From: Prochlorococcus sp. scB241_528N17
GTDB taxonomy: Bacteria > Cyanobacteriota > Cyanobacteriia > PCC-6307 > Cyanobiaceae
Assembly: GCA_000634735.1 (NCBI GenBank)
Contig: JFLG01000001.1
Span: 124,001 to 188,000, forward strand
Direction of reading: 5' to 3'
Length of the DNA: 64,000 bases
Position numbers and translations under genes: made by a program
Notes under the pieces: generated by a model
What the model was told of the DNA's origin: nothing
The model's database searches: none
What the model saw: the letters and a program-made list of their open reading frames with translations, nothing else
In this document: piece by piece, positions 1 to 9,029 of the stretch
Position numbering within the stretch: position 1 is the first letter of the stretch
Layout: each line of letters opens with the position of its first letter

Positions 1-466
1 TTTCAAGTTTTTCAAGAGTTTTATTATTAATAACTTTTACGGAAATAAGATTTTTTGCTAGCGATAAATTACCTGTGCCAGCATTCATATAAATTGCTCC
101 TCCTAATGTTCCTGGAATTCCGACTGCCCATTCCCCTCCTTGTAATCCATTTTTAGCAAGAGAATTAGATAATGTTGGGAGCATTACACCTGCTTCCGCT
201 TCAATAATTCCTGAATGTGGTTCTATCTTTAGTGATTTCAATTTTTTTGCACAAATAATTAAGCCTTTTATGAAAATATTATTTATTAAAAGATTTGAAC
301 CTGCGCCAATTATTTGACATCTTTGTTTATTTAAATTAGCCCATTTTATTAGATATGAAAGTTCTTCAACGCTTCTTGGCTCAGCAAAATATTCAGCTAC
401 TCCTCCCACTTTTATAGTTGTATAACTACTTAAATTACAGTTTTCAGAGAAAATTTTTTTTAACAT
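1..466 (-). CDS. murB: UDP-N-acetylenolpyruvoylglucosamine reductase (MurB), truncated by window edge
   Basis: This is an FAD-dependent cytoplasmic enzyme that reduces UDP-GlcNAc-enolpyruvate to UDP-MurNAc in peptidoglycan precursor synthesis. The visible 155 residues start at the ATG whose complement is 464-466. They contain the FAD-binding motif GAGSNLLI and the family segment GIPGTLGGAIYMNAG. The C-terminal part lies before base 1, so completeness cannot be judged. It sits 20 bases downstream of murC on the same strand, and the two are very probably co-transcribed as a cell-wall operon. The assignment is secure from the motifs and from the murC neighbour. Confidence 0.93.
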   Translation of the reverse strand, partial: MLKKIFSENCNLSSYTTIKVGGVAEYFAEPRSVEELSYLIKWANLNKQRCQIIGAGSNLLINNIFIKGLIICAKKLKSLKIEPHSGIIEAEAGVMLPTLSNSLAKNGLQGGEWAVGIPGTLGGAIYMNAGTGNLSLAKNLISVKVINNKTLEKLE

Positions 467-486
467 AAATTAGTTATTTATTTTTA

Positions 487-1893
487 TTATTTTTTTTCAT
501 TTAAAATTGACCAGAAATTATGACAATCACCAGCTCCCATATTCAAAATTAAATCCCCTTTTTGAGTTAATTCGTAAAAATTCTTTGTAACTTCATAATA
601 ATTATTAACGTAACTAACATTTTTATTTTTTTTATAAATCAGATCAGTAATAATTTTCGAAGTAATTTTATCTTCGTTTCCCTCTCCTGCTCCATAAATA
701 CTTGTTACATAAATAACATCTGCTTTTGATAATTCTTCAGCGAATTCTTTATTAAATTGCTTTACTCGAGAATATCTATGAGGTTGAAATAAAGCAATTA
801 ATCTATTTTTTTGAAATTTATTATTATTTTTTTCCTTAATGAATAATCTTCCTAATTTAATCGTCTCTTTTATTTCGTTTGGGTGATGTGCATAATCATC
901 ATATAAACTTCTTTCATCTATTTGGCCTCTAAATTCAAATCTTTTTTTTGGTAGTTTTAAATATTTTAAATTTTTCTTAATTTCTATAAAATCTACTCCT
1001 ATCATTCTGGAAGCTGCTATTGCTGCGGTGATATTGGATAGATTGTGTAGTCCTGGAATTGGAATATTTAAATTACTAATAAAATTTCCATTTTCATAAT
1101 ATTTTCCAATTGTATACTTTGAATTAATTTCAGTCGGGATTATTGCATATGTTACGTTTTCAGCCGTAGAGTTTGACCATTTACAATTTGAATAAAAATT
1201 TTTTCTTGAGGTTTCACAATCAAAATTAAGTAATAATTTTTTAGAGTTTTTAGCGAAACTTTTAAAAGAAGATATGACTTCACTTAAATTAGAAAAGTGA
1301 TCGCAATGATCAAAATCAATGTTATTTATTATTCCGATATCAGATTTATATTTGTCAATAGTTCCATCAGATTCATCAACTTCAGCTACTAAGTATTTTG
1401 TATTTTCTAAATGACAATTAGAGTTGTAAATAGGAATTATTCCTCCAGTTATTGAAGAAGAATTACGCGTACATAACTCAAGTATCGTAGAAAGAAATGT
1501 ACTAGTTGATGTTTTTCCGTGGCTGCCTGCTATCGCCAATGCAGTATAAGTGTGCATTAGCATTGCAAGTATCTCTGAACGATGTTTTATTGATAAATTT
1601 TTTTCTTTGCAATACGAAAATTCTTCATTTTCTGGCTTGATTGCGGAACTTACAACAAAATTAATCAATCTGTTGGTAAATTTTGAAGTAACAAATTCAA
1701 TATTTTGTCGAACTTGAGAAGTAAAGATTAATGCACCTAGTTTCTCCAATTTATTAGTTTCATCGTTTTTAACTAAATCAGATCCTGAAACTGAACAACC
1801 TTTTTTAATTAAACCCATTGCTAATGCTGACATCCCAATACCTCCGATCCCAATAAAATGAAAATGACTTTTCAAATGTAATTTTTTATCCAA
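487..1893 (-). CDS. murC: UDP-N-acetylmuramate--L-alanine ligase (MurC)
   Basis: This ATP-dependent ligase adds the first L-alanine of the peptidoglycan stem peptide to UDP-MurNAc in the cytoplasm. The 468-residue product has the usual length. It shows the N-terminal nucleotide-binding GIGGIGMS, the Mur-ligase P-loop AGSHGKTSTST near residue 121, the DESDGT metal/ATP motif and the YDDYAHHPNEI motif of the C-terminal domain. The start codon is TTG (complement of 1891-1893); no in-frame ATG precedes the GIGGIG motif. murB follows 20 bases downstream. The 194-base gap to gap2 must carry divergent promoters for both genes. Confidence 0.96.
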   Translation of the reverse strand: MDKKLHLKSHFHFIGIGGIGMSALAMGLIKKGCSVSGSDLVKNDETNKLEKLGALIFTSQVRQNIEFVTSKFTNRLINFVVSSAIKPENEEFSYCKEKNLSIKHRSEILAMLMHTYTALAIAGSHGKTSTSTFLSTILELCTRNSSSITGGIIPIYNSNCHLENTKYLVAEVDESDGTIDKYKSDIGIINNIDFDHCDHFSNLSEVISSFKSFAKNSKKLLLNFDCETSRKNFYSNCKWSNSTAENVTYAIIPTEINSKYTIGKYYENGNFISNLNIPIPGLHNLSNITAAIAASRMIGVDFIEIKKNLKYLKLPKKRFEFRGQIDERSLYDDYAHHPNEIKETIKLGRLFIKEKNNNKFQKNRLIALFQPHRYSRVKQFNKEFAEELSKADVIYVTSIYGAGEGNEDKITSKIITDLIYKKNKNVSYVNNYYEVTKNFYELTQKGDLILNMGAGDCHNFWSILNEKK

Positions 1894-2087
1894 TGTTTAT
1901 CTTTTACTTAAATCAAAATAACTTGTAGGTAAAATTTTGCTATTTTTTCTTAAAAAAAAAAATGTTTTTTTTCTTGAATTAATACAAAACTAGACTTATT
2001 TGCTTAATAAATTAAAAAAACCTTACGTTATTGCACAAAATTCAGTATGATCAGCAACTTAGGTTAATCATTTAGAAATTATTAGTT

Positions 2088-3110
2088 ATGACTTTGCGTG
2101 TTGCAATTAACGGCTTTGGCAGAATTGGTCGAAACTTTATGCGTTGTTGGCTTAGTAGAGGGGCTTACACCAATATTGAAGTAGTCGGAATTAACGTTAC
2201 ATCAGATCCTAAGACTAATGCTCATTTATTAAAATATGACTCAGTCCTTGGTCAACTTGATGGTGTTGATATTCAATATACTGATGATACTTTTGTAATT
2301 AATAACAAGACAATTAAATGCTTCTCAGATAGAAACCCAATGAATCTCCCTTGGAAAGACTGGGGGGTAGATTTGGTTATTGAATCTACTGGAGTATTTA
2401 ATACAGACGTCGGTGCAAGTAAGCACTTAGAGGTAGGAGCAAAAAAAGTTATCTTAACTGCGCCTGGTAAAGGCGATGGGGTTGGTACTTATGTAGTTGG
2501 AGTTAATGCTGATACATATAAACACAAAGACTTCGATATTTTGAGTAATGCTAGTTGTACAACGAACTGTTTAGCTCCAGTAGTCAAAGTTTTAGATCAA
2601 ACTTTTGGGATTAATAAAGGTTTGATGACTACAATTCATAGTTATACAGGTGATCAAAGAATTTTAGATAATAGTCATAGAGATCTAAGAAGGGCTAGAG
2701 CCGCTGCTACAAACATCGTTCCCACTTCTACAGGAGCTGCAAAAGCAGTTGCTCTTGTTTACCCAGAAATGAAAGGCAAATTAACTGGAATCGCGATGAG
2801 AGTTCCAACACCTAACGTTTCAGCAGTAGATTTTGTTTTTGAATCTTCCAAATCTGTCACAGCTGAAGAAGTCAATAATGCTATCAAGGAAGCATCTCTA
2901 AGTACAATGAAAGGCATTATTAAGTATGGAGATGAACCATTAGTATCAAGCGATTATGCAGGCACCAATGAATCATCAATTGTAGATAGTGATCTTACTA
3001 TGTGTATCGGAGATAACCTTGTAAAGGTGCTTGCGTGGTACGACAATGAGTGGGGTTATAGTCAGAGAGTTGTAGATTTAGCAGAGATTGTTGCTAAAAA
3101 TTGGGAGTAA
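2088..3110 (+). CDS. gap2: Glyceraldehyde-3-phosphate dehydrogenase, Calvin-cycle Gap2 type
   Basis: It interconverts 1,3-bisphosphoglycerate and glyceraldehyde 3-phosphate. In cyanobacteria the Gap2 isoform serves the Calvin cycle and accepts NADPH. The 340-residue protein has the Rossmann motif GFGRIGRNF at the N-terminus and the catalytic cysteine in NASCTTNC near residue 157. It also has the C-terminal [11 protein letters not shown] segment. After strand 2 the sequence reads [16 protein letters not shown]-specific enzymes have an aspartate where T-S is found here, which supports NADP use. It is a single gene, convergent with thiL, which begins its stop codon on the very next base (3111). 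Confidence 0.96.
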   Translation: MTLRVAINGFGRIGRNFMRCWLSRGAYTNIEVVGINVTSDPKTNAHLLKYDSVLGQLDGVDIQYTDDTFVINNKTIKCFSDRNPMNLPWKDWGVDLVIESTGVFNTDVGASKHLEVGAKKVILTAPGKGDGVGTYVVGVNADTYKHKDFDILSNASCTTNCLAPVVKVLDQTFGINKGLMTTIHSYTGDQRILDNSHRDLRRARAAATNIVPTSTGAAKAVALVYPEMKGKLTGIAMRVPTPNVSAVDFVFESSKSVTAEEVNNAIKEASLSTMKGIIKYGDEPLVSSDYAGTNESSIVDSDLTMCIGDNLVKVLAWYDNEWGYSQRVVDLAEIVAKNWE

Positions 3111-4097
3111 TTAAAAGTGTTTGAAAGGTGTGTTATTAAATAGTTTATTTTTTTTATTATCTTTAAATTCTATTGATGGCTCACCATCTGTAAAAAAACC
3201 AATCTCGTTAATATCTTTATCAAGTTTAGATAAATTTACTGCCCATTTTTTGGGCAATGAGAAAACTAATTCATAATCTTCTCCTCCATAAAAATAGTAT
3301 TCGTCCCATTTATCTCCTTTAGGCCAATCCTTATCTTTAGGTATTTTTTCATAATTTATGATCGCTTTGCAGTTGCTAGCTATTGCTAAATCTTGTAAGG
3401 CTTGAAATAGGCCATCACTGCTATCAGTACATCCTATTCTCCTTATATTTTTATTGGAGCGTGTTTTGAGGAGATTATTTAAAAAATTTGGGTAAACTCT
3501 AGGGCGACAAAAATGTTCAATAGACTTAATGATTAATCTTTCATTAAGAGAAAATTCATTATCGAAATTAATTTTATTTTGTATCAAAAATCCCAGTTTG
3601 CTAAGACCGTGAATCCCTGTAGTTAAAATTATATCTCCTGGTTTACATGCGTTTCTTCTTAATTCAAGTTCACCTTGAATTCCAAAGGCCGTAATTGAAA
3701 TGATTTTTTCATTCCCCTTTGAGCAATCTCCTCCTAGAATCAATCCGCCATATTCTTTTAATGCTTTATTTATTCCTTTGTATACTTCTTCAACCCAAAT
3801 CCACTCAGTTCTAACAGGTAGAACTAGGCTTATTGTAATACCAATAGTTTTCTTGCTTCCACTAGATAACAAGTCAGAGATGTTGCTTACAACTGCTTTC
3901 CACCCAAGGTCTTGAGGACAAATACTAATGTCATTGAAATGAACATTTTCCACTAAAGAATCAGTATTAACAAGTAAATTTTCATTTTTAGTTTTGATTA
4001 AAGCGCAATCATCTGAAACTTGATTTTTAGGCATAAATTTTCCTAGCCTATTTATTAATTCTTTTTCCCCTATATCTTCTAATATTTCTTTATGCAT
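3111..4097 (-). CDS. thiL: Thiamine-monophosphate kinase (ThiL)
   Basis: It phosphorylates thiamine monophosphate to the coenzyme thiamine diphosphate using ATP, the last step of thiamine synthesis. The 328-residue product has the PurM/AIRS-like metal-binding signatures: DDCALI near the N-terminus, NTDSLVENVHF, GGDCSKG and TDSSDGLFQ. Its start (ATG, complement of 4095-4097) lies inside the 3' end of the upstream cyclophilin gene. The two reading frames overlap by eight bases, which suggests translational coupling in one minus-strand transcript. Its 3' end abuts gap2 directly. Confidence 0.94.
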   Translation of the reverse strand: MHKEILEDIGEKELINRLGKFMPKNQVSDDCALIKTKNENLLVNTDSLVENVHFNDISICPQDLGWKAVVSNISDLLSSGSKKTIGITISLVLPVRTEWIWVEEVYKGINKALKEYGGLILGGDCSKGNEKIISITAFGIQGELELRRNACKPGDIILTTGIHGLSKLGFLIQNKINFDNEFSLNERLIIKSIEHFCRPRVYPNFLNNLLKTRSNKNIRRIGCTDSSDGLFQALQDLAIASNCKAIINYEKIPKDKDWPKGDKWDEYYFYGGEDYELVFSLPKKWAVNLSKLDKDINEIGFFTDGEPSIEFKDNKKNKLFNNTPFKHF

Positions 4098-5181
4098 TTA
4101 ATTTGAGGTTTTCAATCCCTTCTAAAACATCAATCGAAATTATTGTGTCATCTTTTGTAAGCTCTTCTAATACATCAAATCCATCTACAACGTAACCAAA
4201 GGCAGCATTCCGCCCGTCTATTAAATTGCGACCTGCTGGATTTAATTCTGCTTCATATAAAAAGAAGAAAAATTGCGATGACCCATCATCAACTGCCGCA
4301 TTCGAATGGGACCATCCTAGAGTTCCAAGTGTTGCAAAAGGTAATGTTGGCGTCTCTGTGTAAAGACCTAAATCTTCAAAAGTTTGATTGTAAAAAGTAT
4401 CTTGTTCATCAGGAATTCTTATTTCTAAGGGAACGTGACGTTCTTCATTTGTTTCAGGATCTATGTAACCAATATCATCACCAATTGGATCACCTGTTTG
4501 TAATACAAAAAATTCTTCTGCTCTGTTAATGGGTAAATCTTTGTAGAAGTTTTTTGAAGATAAATCTATAAATGCTCCTGCTGTAAGTGGGGCGTTAAAT
4601 CCATCTACAATTGCTTGCATATCTCCTTTGGAGGTTTTTATATTGACTTTTGCTCTGCCCAGTAATCTTGGTAAATTATCAAATTCCTGGGGAATAGAGT
4701 ATGGAAATTCTTTTGGTAGAAAATATTCTTCTAATCCACCTATTTTATCTAAAGCATTTCTTCGAGTCGATATAAAGGAATATTTATCCTTTGATTTAGA
4801 GTAATCTTGAAGGCTATCAAAATTTTCTTTGAGTTCTAAAAATGTTTTTTCAGCAATCTTCTTTTTATCTTTTGGTAATTCTTGAGTAATTTTACTTTGG
4901 TATTTTTTTAGCAAAGATTGACATTTTGTAACAGTTTTCGTAAGAGCTGGCCATCTTCCTCCTCTTACAAGGTCACTAGTTTCTTCCAATTTGTGTTGAA
5001 TTTCTTGTAACTCAACTTGCTTGATAGGGAGTGCGTTTCTGAGGATTGCATTAGGGTCTTTTACTGCATTTCCAGTAGGTAAATCAGCTAATACTTGAAT
5101 AGGTTTTAAAAGAAAAACCTGTAAAATTACAATCGATAGAATTAAGAAAAGTTTGTTCTGATTTGATAAGAATTTTTGCAT
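4090..5181 (-). CDS. Cyclophilin-type peptidyl-prolyl isomerase, TLP40/CYP38-like, exported
   Basis: The 363-residue protein begins with an export signal: a basic start, then a hydrophobic run to about residue 32, LADLPTG after it. A helical region follows (about 45-160: KQVELQEIQHKLEET, ALTKTVTKCQSLLKK). The C-terminal half is a cyclophilin fold (VLQTGDPIGDD, SQFFFFLYEAELNPAGR, NAAFGYVVDG). A helical N-domain plus a divergent cyclophilin domain is the architecture of the thylakoid-lumen proteins TLP40/CYP38, which help assemble photosystem II. A lumenal role is inferred from that resemblance. It overlaps thiL by eight bases, and efp diverges only 44 bases upstream. Isomerase activity is uncertain because this subfamily often lacks it. 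Confidence 0.85.
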   Translation of the reverse strand: MQKFLSNQNKLFLILSIVILQVFLLKPIQVLADLPTGNAVKDPNAILRNALPIKQVELQEIQHKLEETSDLVRGGRWPALTKTVTKCQSLLKKYQSKITQELPKDKKKIAEKTFLELKENFDSLQDYSKSKDKYSFISTRRNALDKIGGLEEYFLPKEFPYSIPQEFDNLPRLLGRAKVNIKTSKGDMQAIVDGFNAPLTAGAFIDLSSKNFYKDLPINRAEEFFVLQTGDPIGDDIGYIDPETNEERHVPLEIRIPDEQDTFYNQTFEDLGLYTETPTLPFATLGTLGWSHSNAAVDDGSSQFFFFLYEAELNPAGRNLIDGRNAAFGYVVDGFDVLEELTKDDTIISIDVLEGIENLKLNA

Positions 5182-5225
5182 AGCACTCTTGCAGGTTTAT
5201 GATCCTTGGGGTATGTAATACAGGA

Positions 5226-5786
5226 ATGATTTCCAGTAACGATTTTCGCACAGGTACTACCATCGAATTGGATGGACAAGTTTGGCGTGTTGTAGAATTT
5301 CTACATGTCAAGCCTGGTAAGGGTTCTGCTTTCGTAAGAACAAAATTAAAATCAGTTCAAAGCGGCAACGTTGTTGAAAAAACTTTTCGAGCCGGAGAAT
5401 CAGTACAGCAGGCTATCCTTGAGAAGTCTAACCTGCAGCATACTTATGTGGAGTCTGGTGATTTTGTTTTTATGGATATGACAAGTTTTGAAGAGACAAG
5501 ACTCACATCTGAACAAATCGGTAAAGGCGCAAAGTATTTGAAAGAGGGAATGGAGGTTAATGTAATTTTCCATAATGGTAAAGTTTTAGAAGTAGAACTT
5601 CCAATATCTATTACTTTGAAAGTTACAGAGACTGATCCAGGAGTTAAAGGTGACACTGCTAGTGGGGGCACGAAACCAGCTATTCTGGAGACAGGTGCTC
5701 AAGTTATGGTTCCTTTATTTATTTCTGTGGGAGAAATGATTAAAGTTGATACTCGAAATGACACTTATCTTGGACGTGAAAATTAA
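5226..5786 (+). CDS. efp: Elongation factor P
   Basis: EF-P binds ribosomes stalled at consecutive prolines and promotes peptide-bond formation. The family start is [17 protein letters not shown], which fixes the initiation codon at ATG 5226. An earlier in-frame ATG at 5199 would add nine residues not seen in EF-P. The resulting 186 residues match the usual length. The tip of domain I carries KPGKGSAF with a lysine at the position modified in many bacteria. No modification gene is visible here. Its stop codon shares one base with the accB start (TAATG at 5784-5788), so the two are translationally coupled. This efp-accB order is common in cyanobacteria. Confidence 0.96.
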   Translation: MISSNDFRTGTTIELDGQVWRVVEFLHVKPGKGSAFVRTKLKSVQSGNVVEKTFRAGESVQQAILEKSNLQHTYVESGDFVFMDMTSFEETRLTSEQIGKGAKYLKEGMEVNVIFHNGKVLEVELPISITLKVTETDPGVKGDTASGGTKPAILETGAQVMVPLFISVGEMIKVDTRNDTYLGREN

Positions 5787-6292
5787 TGGCTATGAAATTA
5801 GATCATGATGACTTAGATCGCTTAATAGAGAAAATCTCTACAAGTGATATACAAGAGTTCTCGCTCGAGGGAGAAGATTTTAAACTCGAAATAAAAAGGA
5901 ACGTATTTGATCAGAATCAAGTTTTTAATAATTTAGTTTCAAATACTTCATTTGATAAGCAGACAATTGCTAATCAAAAAACTATTAATGATAATATCCC
6001 AGTTATTAATGAGCCTGAAGCGCCTCAGGTGGCACCCCCAGGACGTTCTGACCTAACTGAAATTACTTCTCCTATGGTTGGGACATTTTATAGGGCTGCA
6101 GCCCCTGGCGAGGAGCCATTTGTCGAAGTAGGAAATAACGTTAAGGTCGGTCAAACTATTTGTATTTTGGAAGCAATGAAGTTAATGAATGAAATTGAAT
6201 CTGAATTTAATGCTGAAATAGTAGAGATTCTCGTTGAAAATGGAACACCAGTTGAATTTGGTCAAGTTTTAATGCGTGTTAAGCAGTCTTGA
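5786..6292 (+). CDS. accB: Acetyl-CoA carboxylase biotin carboxyl carrier protein (AccB)
   Basis: AccB carries the biotin that shuttles CO2 from biotin carboxylase to the carboxyltransferase in the first step of fatty acid synthesis. The 168-residue product has an N-terminal acidic/helical part, a flexible proline-containing linker (about 70-90) and a C-terminal biotinyl domain. The acceptor lysine is in EAMKLMNEIE near residue 133. ATG 5786 overlaps the efp stop by one base. The 3' end overlaps the end of convergent pdxA by 24 bases. Its partner accC is 42 kb away at 48228. Confidence 0.95.
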   Translation: MAMKLDHDDLDRLIEKISTSDIQEFSLEGEDFKLEIKRNVFDQNQVFNNLVSNTSFDKQTIANQKTINDNIPVINEPEAPQVAPPGRSDLTEITSPMVGTFYRAAAPGEEPFVEVGNNVKVGQTICILEAMKLMNEIESEFNAEIVEILVENGTPVEFGQVLMRVKQS

Positions 6293-7303
6293 ATTATTAG
6301 TCATTTCTACGGCAGCTTTAATAGCTTCAATCATGCTCTGAGATTGAGCAATTCCTTTGCCAGCAATATCAAATCCTGTTCCATGATCTGGAGATGTTCT
6401 TATAAAAGGTAAACCGATTGTGGTATTTACTGAGTAATTAAGAGCGATCACTTTCATTGGTATTAAACCTTGATCATGATACATAGCAAGAATGCCATCA
6501 TGCTTTTCAGCATTTTTTTCATTCCATGCTTTTACCGAAGAATTCCAGCAACTATCTGGTGATAAAGGGCCTAATAATTTAATACCTCTATTCTTTTCAT
6601 TCCAAGCAATCAATGCATCATTGAGCCAATCTTTTTCTTCACTACCCAAAATTCCCTCTTCACCGGCATGAGGGTTTAATCCTGCTACTTTTAAAGTAGG
6701 TTTATCAATATAGGTATTACAAAAATCTTTGAAAAGGTCTAGTTTTGAATGGATTAATTCTGTAGTTAATTGATTGGGAACCTCACAAAGAGCTATATGA
6801 GTTGTAGCTAGTAGCGTATTGAATCTCCATCCTGTGATTGGTGATTTTGCTGTGAATAACATTCCAACATTTTTAATTCCACACGATTTTGCTAATACTT
6901 CAGTTTGACCAGAGAAGTAATGACCTGATAGTGACCATGATTTCTTGCAGATTGGTCCAGTTACAAGTGCTGAATTAGGATGTTTTTTTACAAGTTCAAT
7001 TGCTTTTGTTAAGTAATAGAAACTTGAATTACCATAACTTGATTTAGAATCATTATCTGCAGAGGAAATTTCGAGATCATGTATCTTTAAATCTTTAGGA
7101 TTTGCAAGGTTTTCTAATCCAAGGGATCTAAGATGTTTGTATGTATTTTGTAAATTTCTTTTTGATCCAACCAATATAAAGTCAATATTGTCTTCTATCT
7201 CATTAGAATAAAGAGCTTTTAAAATTATTTCTGGTCCAATACCTGACTCATCTCCCACGCTTATTACTACCTTCAAATCCTTTTTTGTATTCTGAAAATT
7301 CAT
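6269..7303 (-). CDS. pdxA: 4-hydroxythreonine-4-phosphate dehydrogenase (PdxA)
   Basis: It oxidises 4-hydroxythreonine 4-phosphate in the DXP-dependent pathway to pyridoxal 5'-phosphate. The 344 residues match the family length. They show the N-terminal SVGDESGIGPEI, TGPICKKSW, the substrate/metal region GHYFSGQTEVLA, YHDQGLIPMK and the C-terminal SPDHGTGFDIAGKG with conserved histidines. It is transcribed on the minus strand, 22 bases after the epimerase-like gene, which suggests one transcript. Its C-terminal codons overlap accB by 24 bases on the opposite strand. Confidence 0.95.
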   Translation of the reverse strand: MNFQNTKKDLKVVISVGDESGIGPEIILKALYSNEIEDNIDFILVGSKRNLQNTYKHLRSLGLENLANPKDLKIHDLEISSADNDSKSSYGNSSFYYLTKAIELVKKHPNSALVTGPICKKSWSLSGHYFSGQTEVLAKSCGIKNVGMLFTAKSPITGWRFNTLLATTHIALCEVPNQLTTELIHSKLDLFKDFCNTYIDKPTLKVAGLNPHAGEEGILGSEEKDWLNDALIAWNEKNRGIKLLGPLSPDSCWNSSVKAWNEKNAEKHDGILAMYHDQGLIPMKVIALNYSVNTTIGLPFIRTSPDHGTGFDIAGKGIAQSQSMIEAIKAAVEMTNNSRLLNTH

Positions 7304-7325
7304 AAAGAGTTTTTAAATTTATTTT

Positions 7326-8204
7326 TTAACTATTCAAATAGCAATTTTTTAAACCTATTTTATAGTTTTTATAAATTAGTTTATATCCGAGTGTTTCGCA
7401 TAAAAGTTTATTAGAAACTCTTCTATTTTCCATCCAAAAAGATTGAGCGATAGGTGATAATTCTTTTTTTGCATCTTCAAATAACACTGGCCTTGGCATT
7501 TTTAAGCCAAGCAAATCGTAGCAATATTGAATAACTTCTATCTGAGAACAGGGTTGATCATCTGCAATATTAATAATCTGATAAAACTTTAAGGAATTTT
7601 TATTTTGTAATAGATAAATAATTGCATTAGTAATATCAGCAACATGAATTCTTGAAAATACCTGATTTTTTTTAGAAATAACACGAACTTTTTTATTTTT
7701 TATTGCTTCAAACGTGGATCGTCCAGGTCCATAAATACCAGGTAATCTAAAAATTTGCACAGGTAAACCGGATTCAAGCCATTCTTTTTCACAATTTAAT
7801 CTCTTATGACTTCTTTCCTGAAAAGGGTTTGGATTATCAATTTCAGAAACCCAATCACCCTTGGTGTTCCCGTAAACTCCCGTTGTAGATAAATAGCCAA
7901 CCCATTCAAGAGATAAACTTTTTAGCTGATCTTTAAGACTGCTTAATACTGGATCTTTTCCATCCTTGTCGGGAGGTATGCAACTAAGAATATGTGTGAC
8001 TCCATCAAAAGTTTTTTTAGTAGGAATAATATCTATTTCGCTGTTGAACAGGAAACTATCTGGATCTTTTTTTTCAGATCTCGAACTTGTTAAAGCGGTA
8101 AAACCTAATTGCCTAATTTTTTTTGCAAAGAAACTACCGCTGAAACCACATCCGAAGATTAAAAATTTATTTTTATTATTTAGTGAACTTGCGGGAATCT
8201 TCAT
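7326..8204 (-). CDS. NAD(P)-binding nucleoside-diphosphate-sugar epimerase-like protein
   Basis: The 292-residue protein starts with a Rossmann dinucleotide motif, IFGCGFSGSFFAKKI (about 15-29). It continues with the extended-SDR pattern: GYLSTTGVYGNTKGDWV (a serine/threonine and tyrosine in the active-site region), then RLPGIYGPGRS. This resembles the YeeZ/SDR_a5 type of atypical epimerases rather than a known sugar epimerase. The substrate is unknown. It lies 22 bases upstream of pdxA and is probably co-transcribed with it. Function beyond NAD(P)-dependent oxidoreductase or isomerase is not supported by sequence alone. Confidence 0.8.
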   Translation of the reverse strand: MKIPASSLNNKNKFLIFGCGFSGSFFAKKIRQLGFTALTSSRSEKKDPDSFLFNSEIDIIPTKKTFDGVTHILSCIPPDKDGKDPVLSSLKDQLKSLSLEWVGYLSTTGVYGNTKGDWVSEIDNPNPFQERSHKRLNCEKEWLESGLPVQIFRLPGIYGPGRSTFEAIKNKKVRVISKKNQVFSRIHVADITNAIIYLLQNKNSLKFYQIINIADDQPCSQIEVIQYCYDLLGLKMPRPVLFEDAKKELSPIAQSFWMENRRVSNKLLCETLGYKLIYKNYKIGLKNCYLNS

Positions 8205-8235
8205 GTAGCGCTAAAGTAGTACATATGTATTATTA

Positions 8236-8466
8236 ATGATGAAGACAGTTCTTAAGCCTGAATTAAAATTAAAAACTTATTGCATTAGCAAAAGTTATAG
8301 TCGTCTTAAAGAAAAAGAAATCAGTTTTATTAACTTTAAAGTCTATCAAAAACTATTTGTAGTTCTCATTTCATTTTCGACAATTTTAATATTCCCAGAA
8401 TCGCCAAGAGAATTAGAAAATATATGTGAGAGTTATAACGCTAGAAAAATATGTAATATTTGGTAA
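8236..8466 (+). CDS. Small unknown protein with one membrane/signal segment
   Basis: I do not recognise a named family. The 76 residues have a basic N-terminal half and one hydrophobic stretch (LFVVLISFSTILIFP, about 45-59). A short polar tail with two cysteines follows (ICESYNARKICNIW). That layout suggests an anchored or exported peptide with a possible disulfide. Two ATG codons are adjacent (8236, 8239). It ends exactly one base before the end of the convergent HNH gene, and such tight packing argues that both are real. Confidence 0.55.
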   Translation: MMKTVLKPELKLKTYCISKSYSRLKEKEISFINFKVYQKLFVVLISFSTILIFPESPRELENICESYNARKICNIW

Positions 8467-8865
8467 TCAAGCTGCTCTGTATTCTGATTCATCTTTTTCG
8501 TTATTTTTATTAACCTGAAAATTAGGATTAGCCCATTGCAGTAATCTTATAGCTAGTCTTAAATCTCCATCTAACCAAGCTCTTATAGCCATTGCTCTTC
8601 GAGGATCATAAAATTTTTGTCTTCTATACCAATACAAAGCATTTTCATCTGATTTATCACCATTACAGGAAAGGCATGCTGGGACACAGTTTTCTGTTGT
8701 ACTTAAGCCTCCTTGGCTTCTTGGTATTACATGGTCAATAGATTCGGAAGTTTTTCCGCAATATATACAACTCTTTCCCGTAAACTTATGAATAGATTTT
8801 CGCCATTGTCTTAATCTGAATTTAGGACATAAGTCCTCTAAAAACACCGCATCATTAATATGCAT
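8467..8865 (-). CDS. HNH endonuclease family protein
   Basis: The 132-residue protein has a complete HNH core: CIYCG (first zinc knuckle), SIDHVIPRSQGG with the DH catalytic pair, NCVPACLSCN with the second knuckle, and a following arginine-rich helix. A C-terminal extension (YDPRRAMAIRAWLDGDLRLAIRLLQW) is seen in cyanobacterial stand-alone HNH proteins. These are chromosomal, non-phage genes of unknown substrate. No methyltransferase, toxin or phage gene is adjacent, so I make no restriction or homing claim. Confidence 0.85.
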   Translation of the reverse strand: MHINDAVFLEDLCPKFRLRQWRKSIHKFTGKSCIYCGKTSESIDHVIPRSQGGLSTTENCVPACLSCNGDKSDENALYWYRRQKFYDPRRAMAIRAWLDGDLRLAIRLLQWANPNFQVNKNNEKDESEYRAA

Positions 8866-8930
8866 TCAGAATATTTAGTTAAATAAATAATGGCTTGAAT
8901 ATGTTAAAAGTCAACAATTATTTATGCTTT

Positions 8931-8948
8931 CTAGCCTACATCGGCTAG
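8931..8948. other. Perfect 6-bp stem hairpin in the gap between two minus-strand genes
   Basis: CTAGCC and GGCTAG flank a six-base loop TACATC. The plus-strand copy is followed by an AT-rich run with TTTTTT four to ten bases later. On the minus strand, the direction of both flanking genes, no T-tract follows. It may be a plus-strand terminator of the small gene ending at 8466, or simply a structured spacer. Confidence 0.3.
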
Positions 8949-9029
8949 TAAAAATATTTTTTAGTGTGTTTAGATACAAAATAGTATTTAGTAAATTTAG
9001 AAAAAATTATTATCCTTTGTAAAACTTAA

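Noticed and set aside
5199-5225. Upstream ATG for EF-P
   Set aside because: EF-P starts MISSNDF in the family, and the nine extra residues have no counterpart.
8931-8948. Hairpin as terminator of the exported protein gene at 9030-9482
   Set aside because: On the minus strand the hairpin is followed by AAAGCATAAA rather than a T-run, so it does not fit an intrinsic terminator for that gene.
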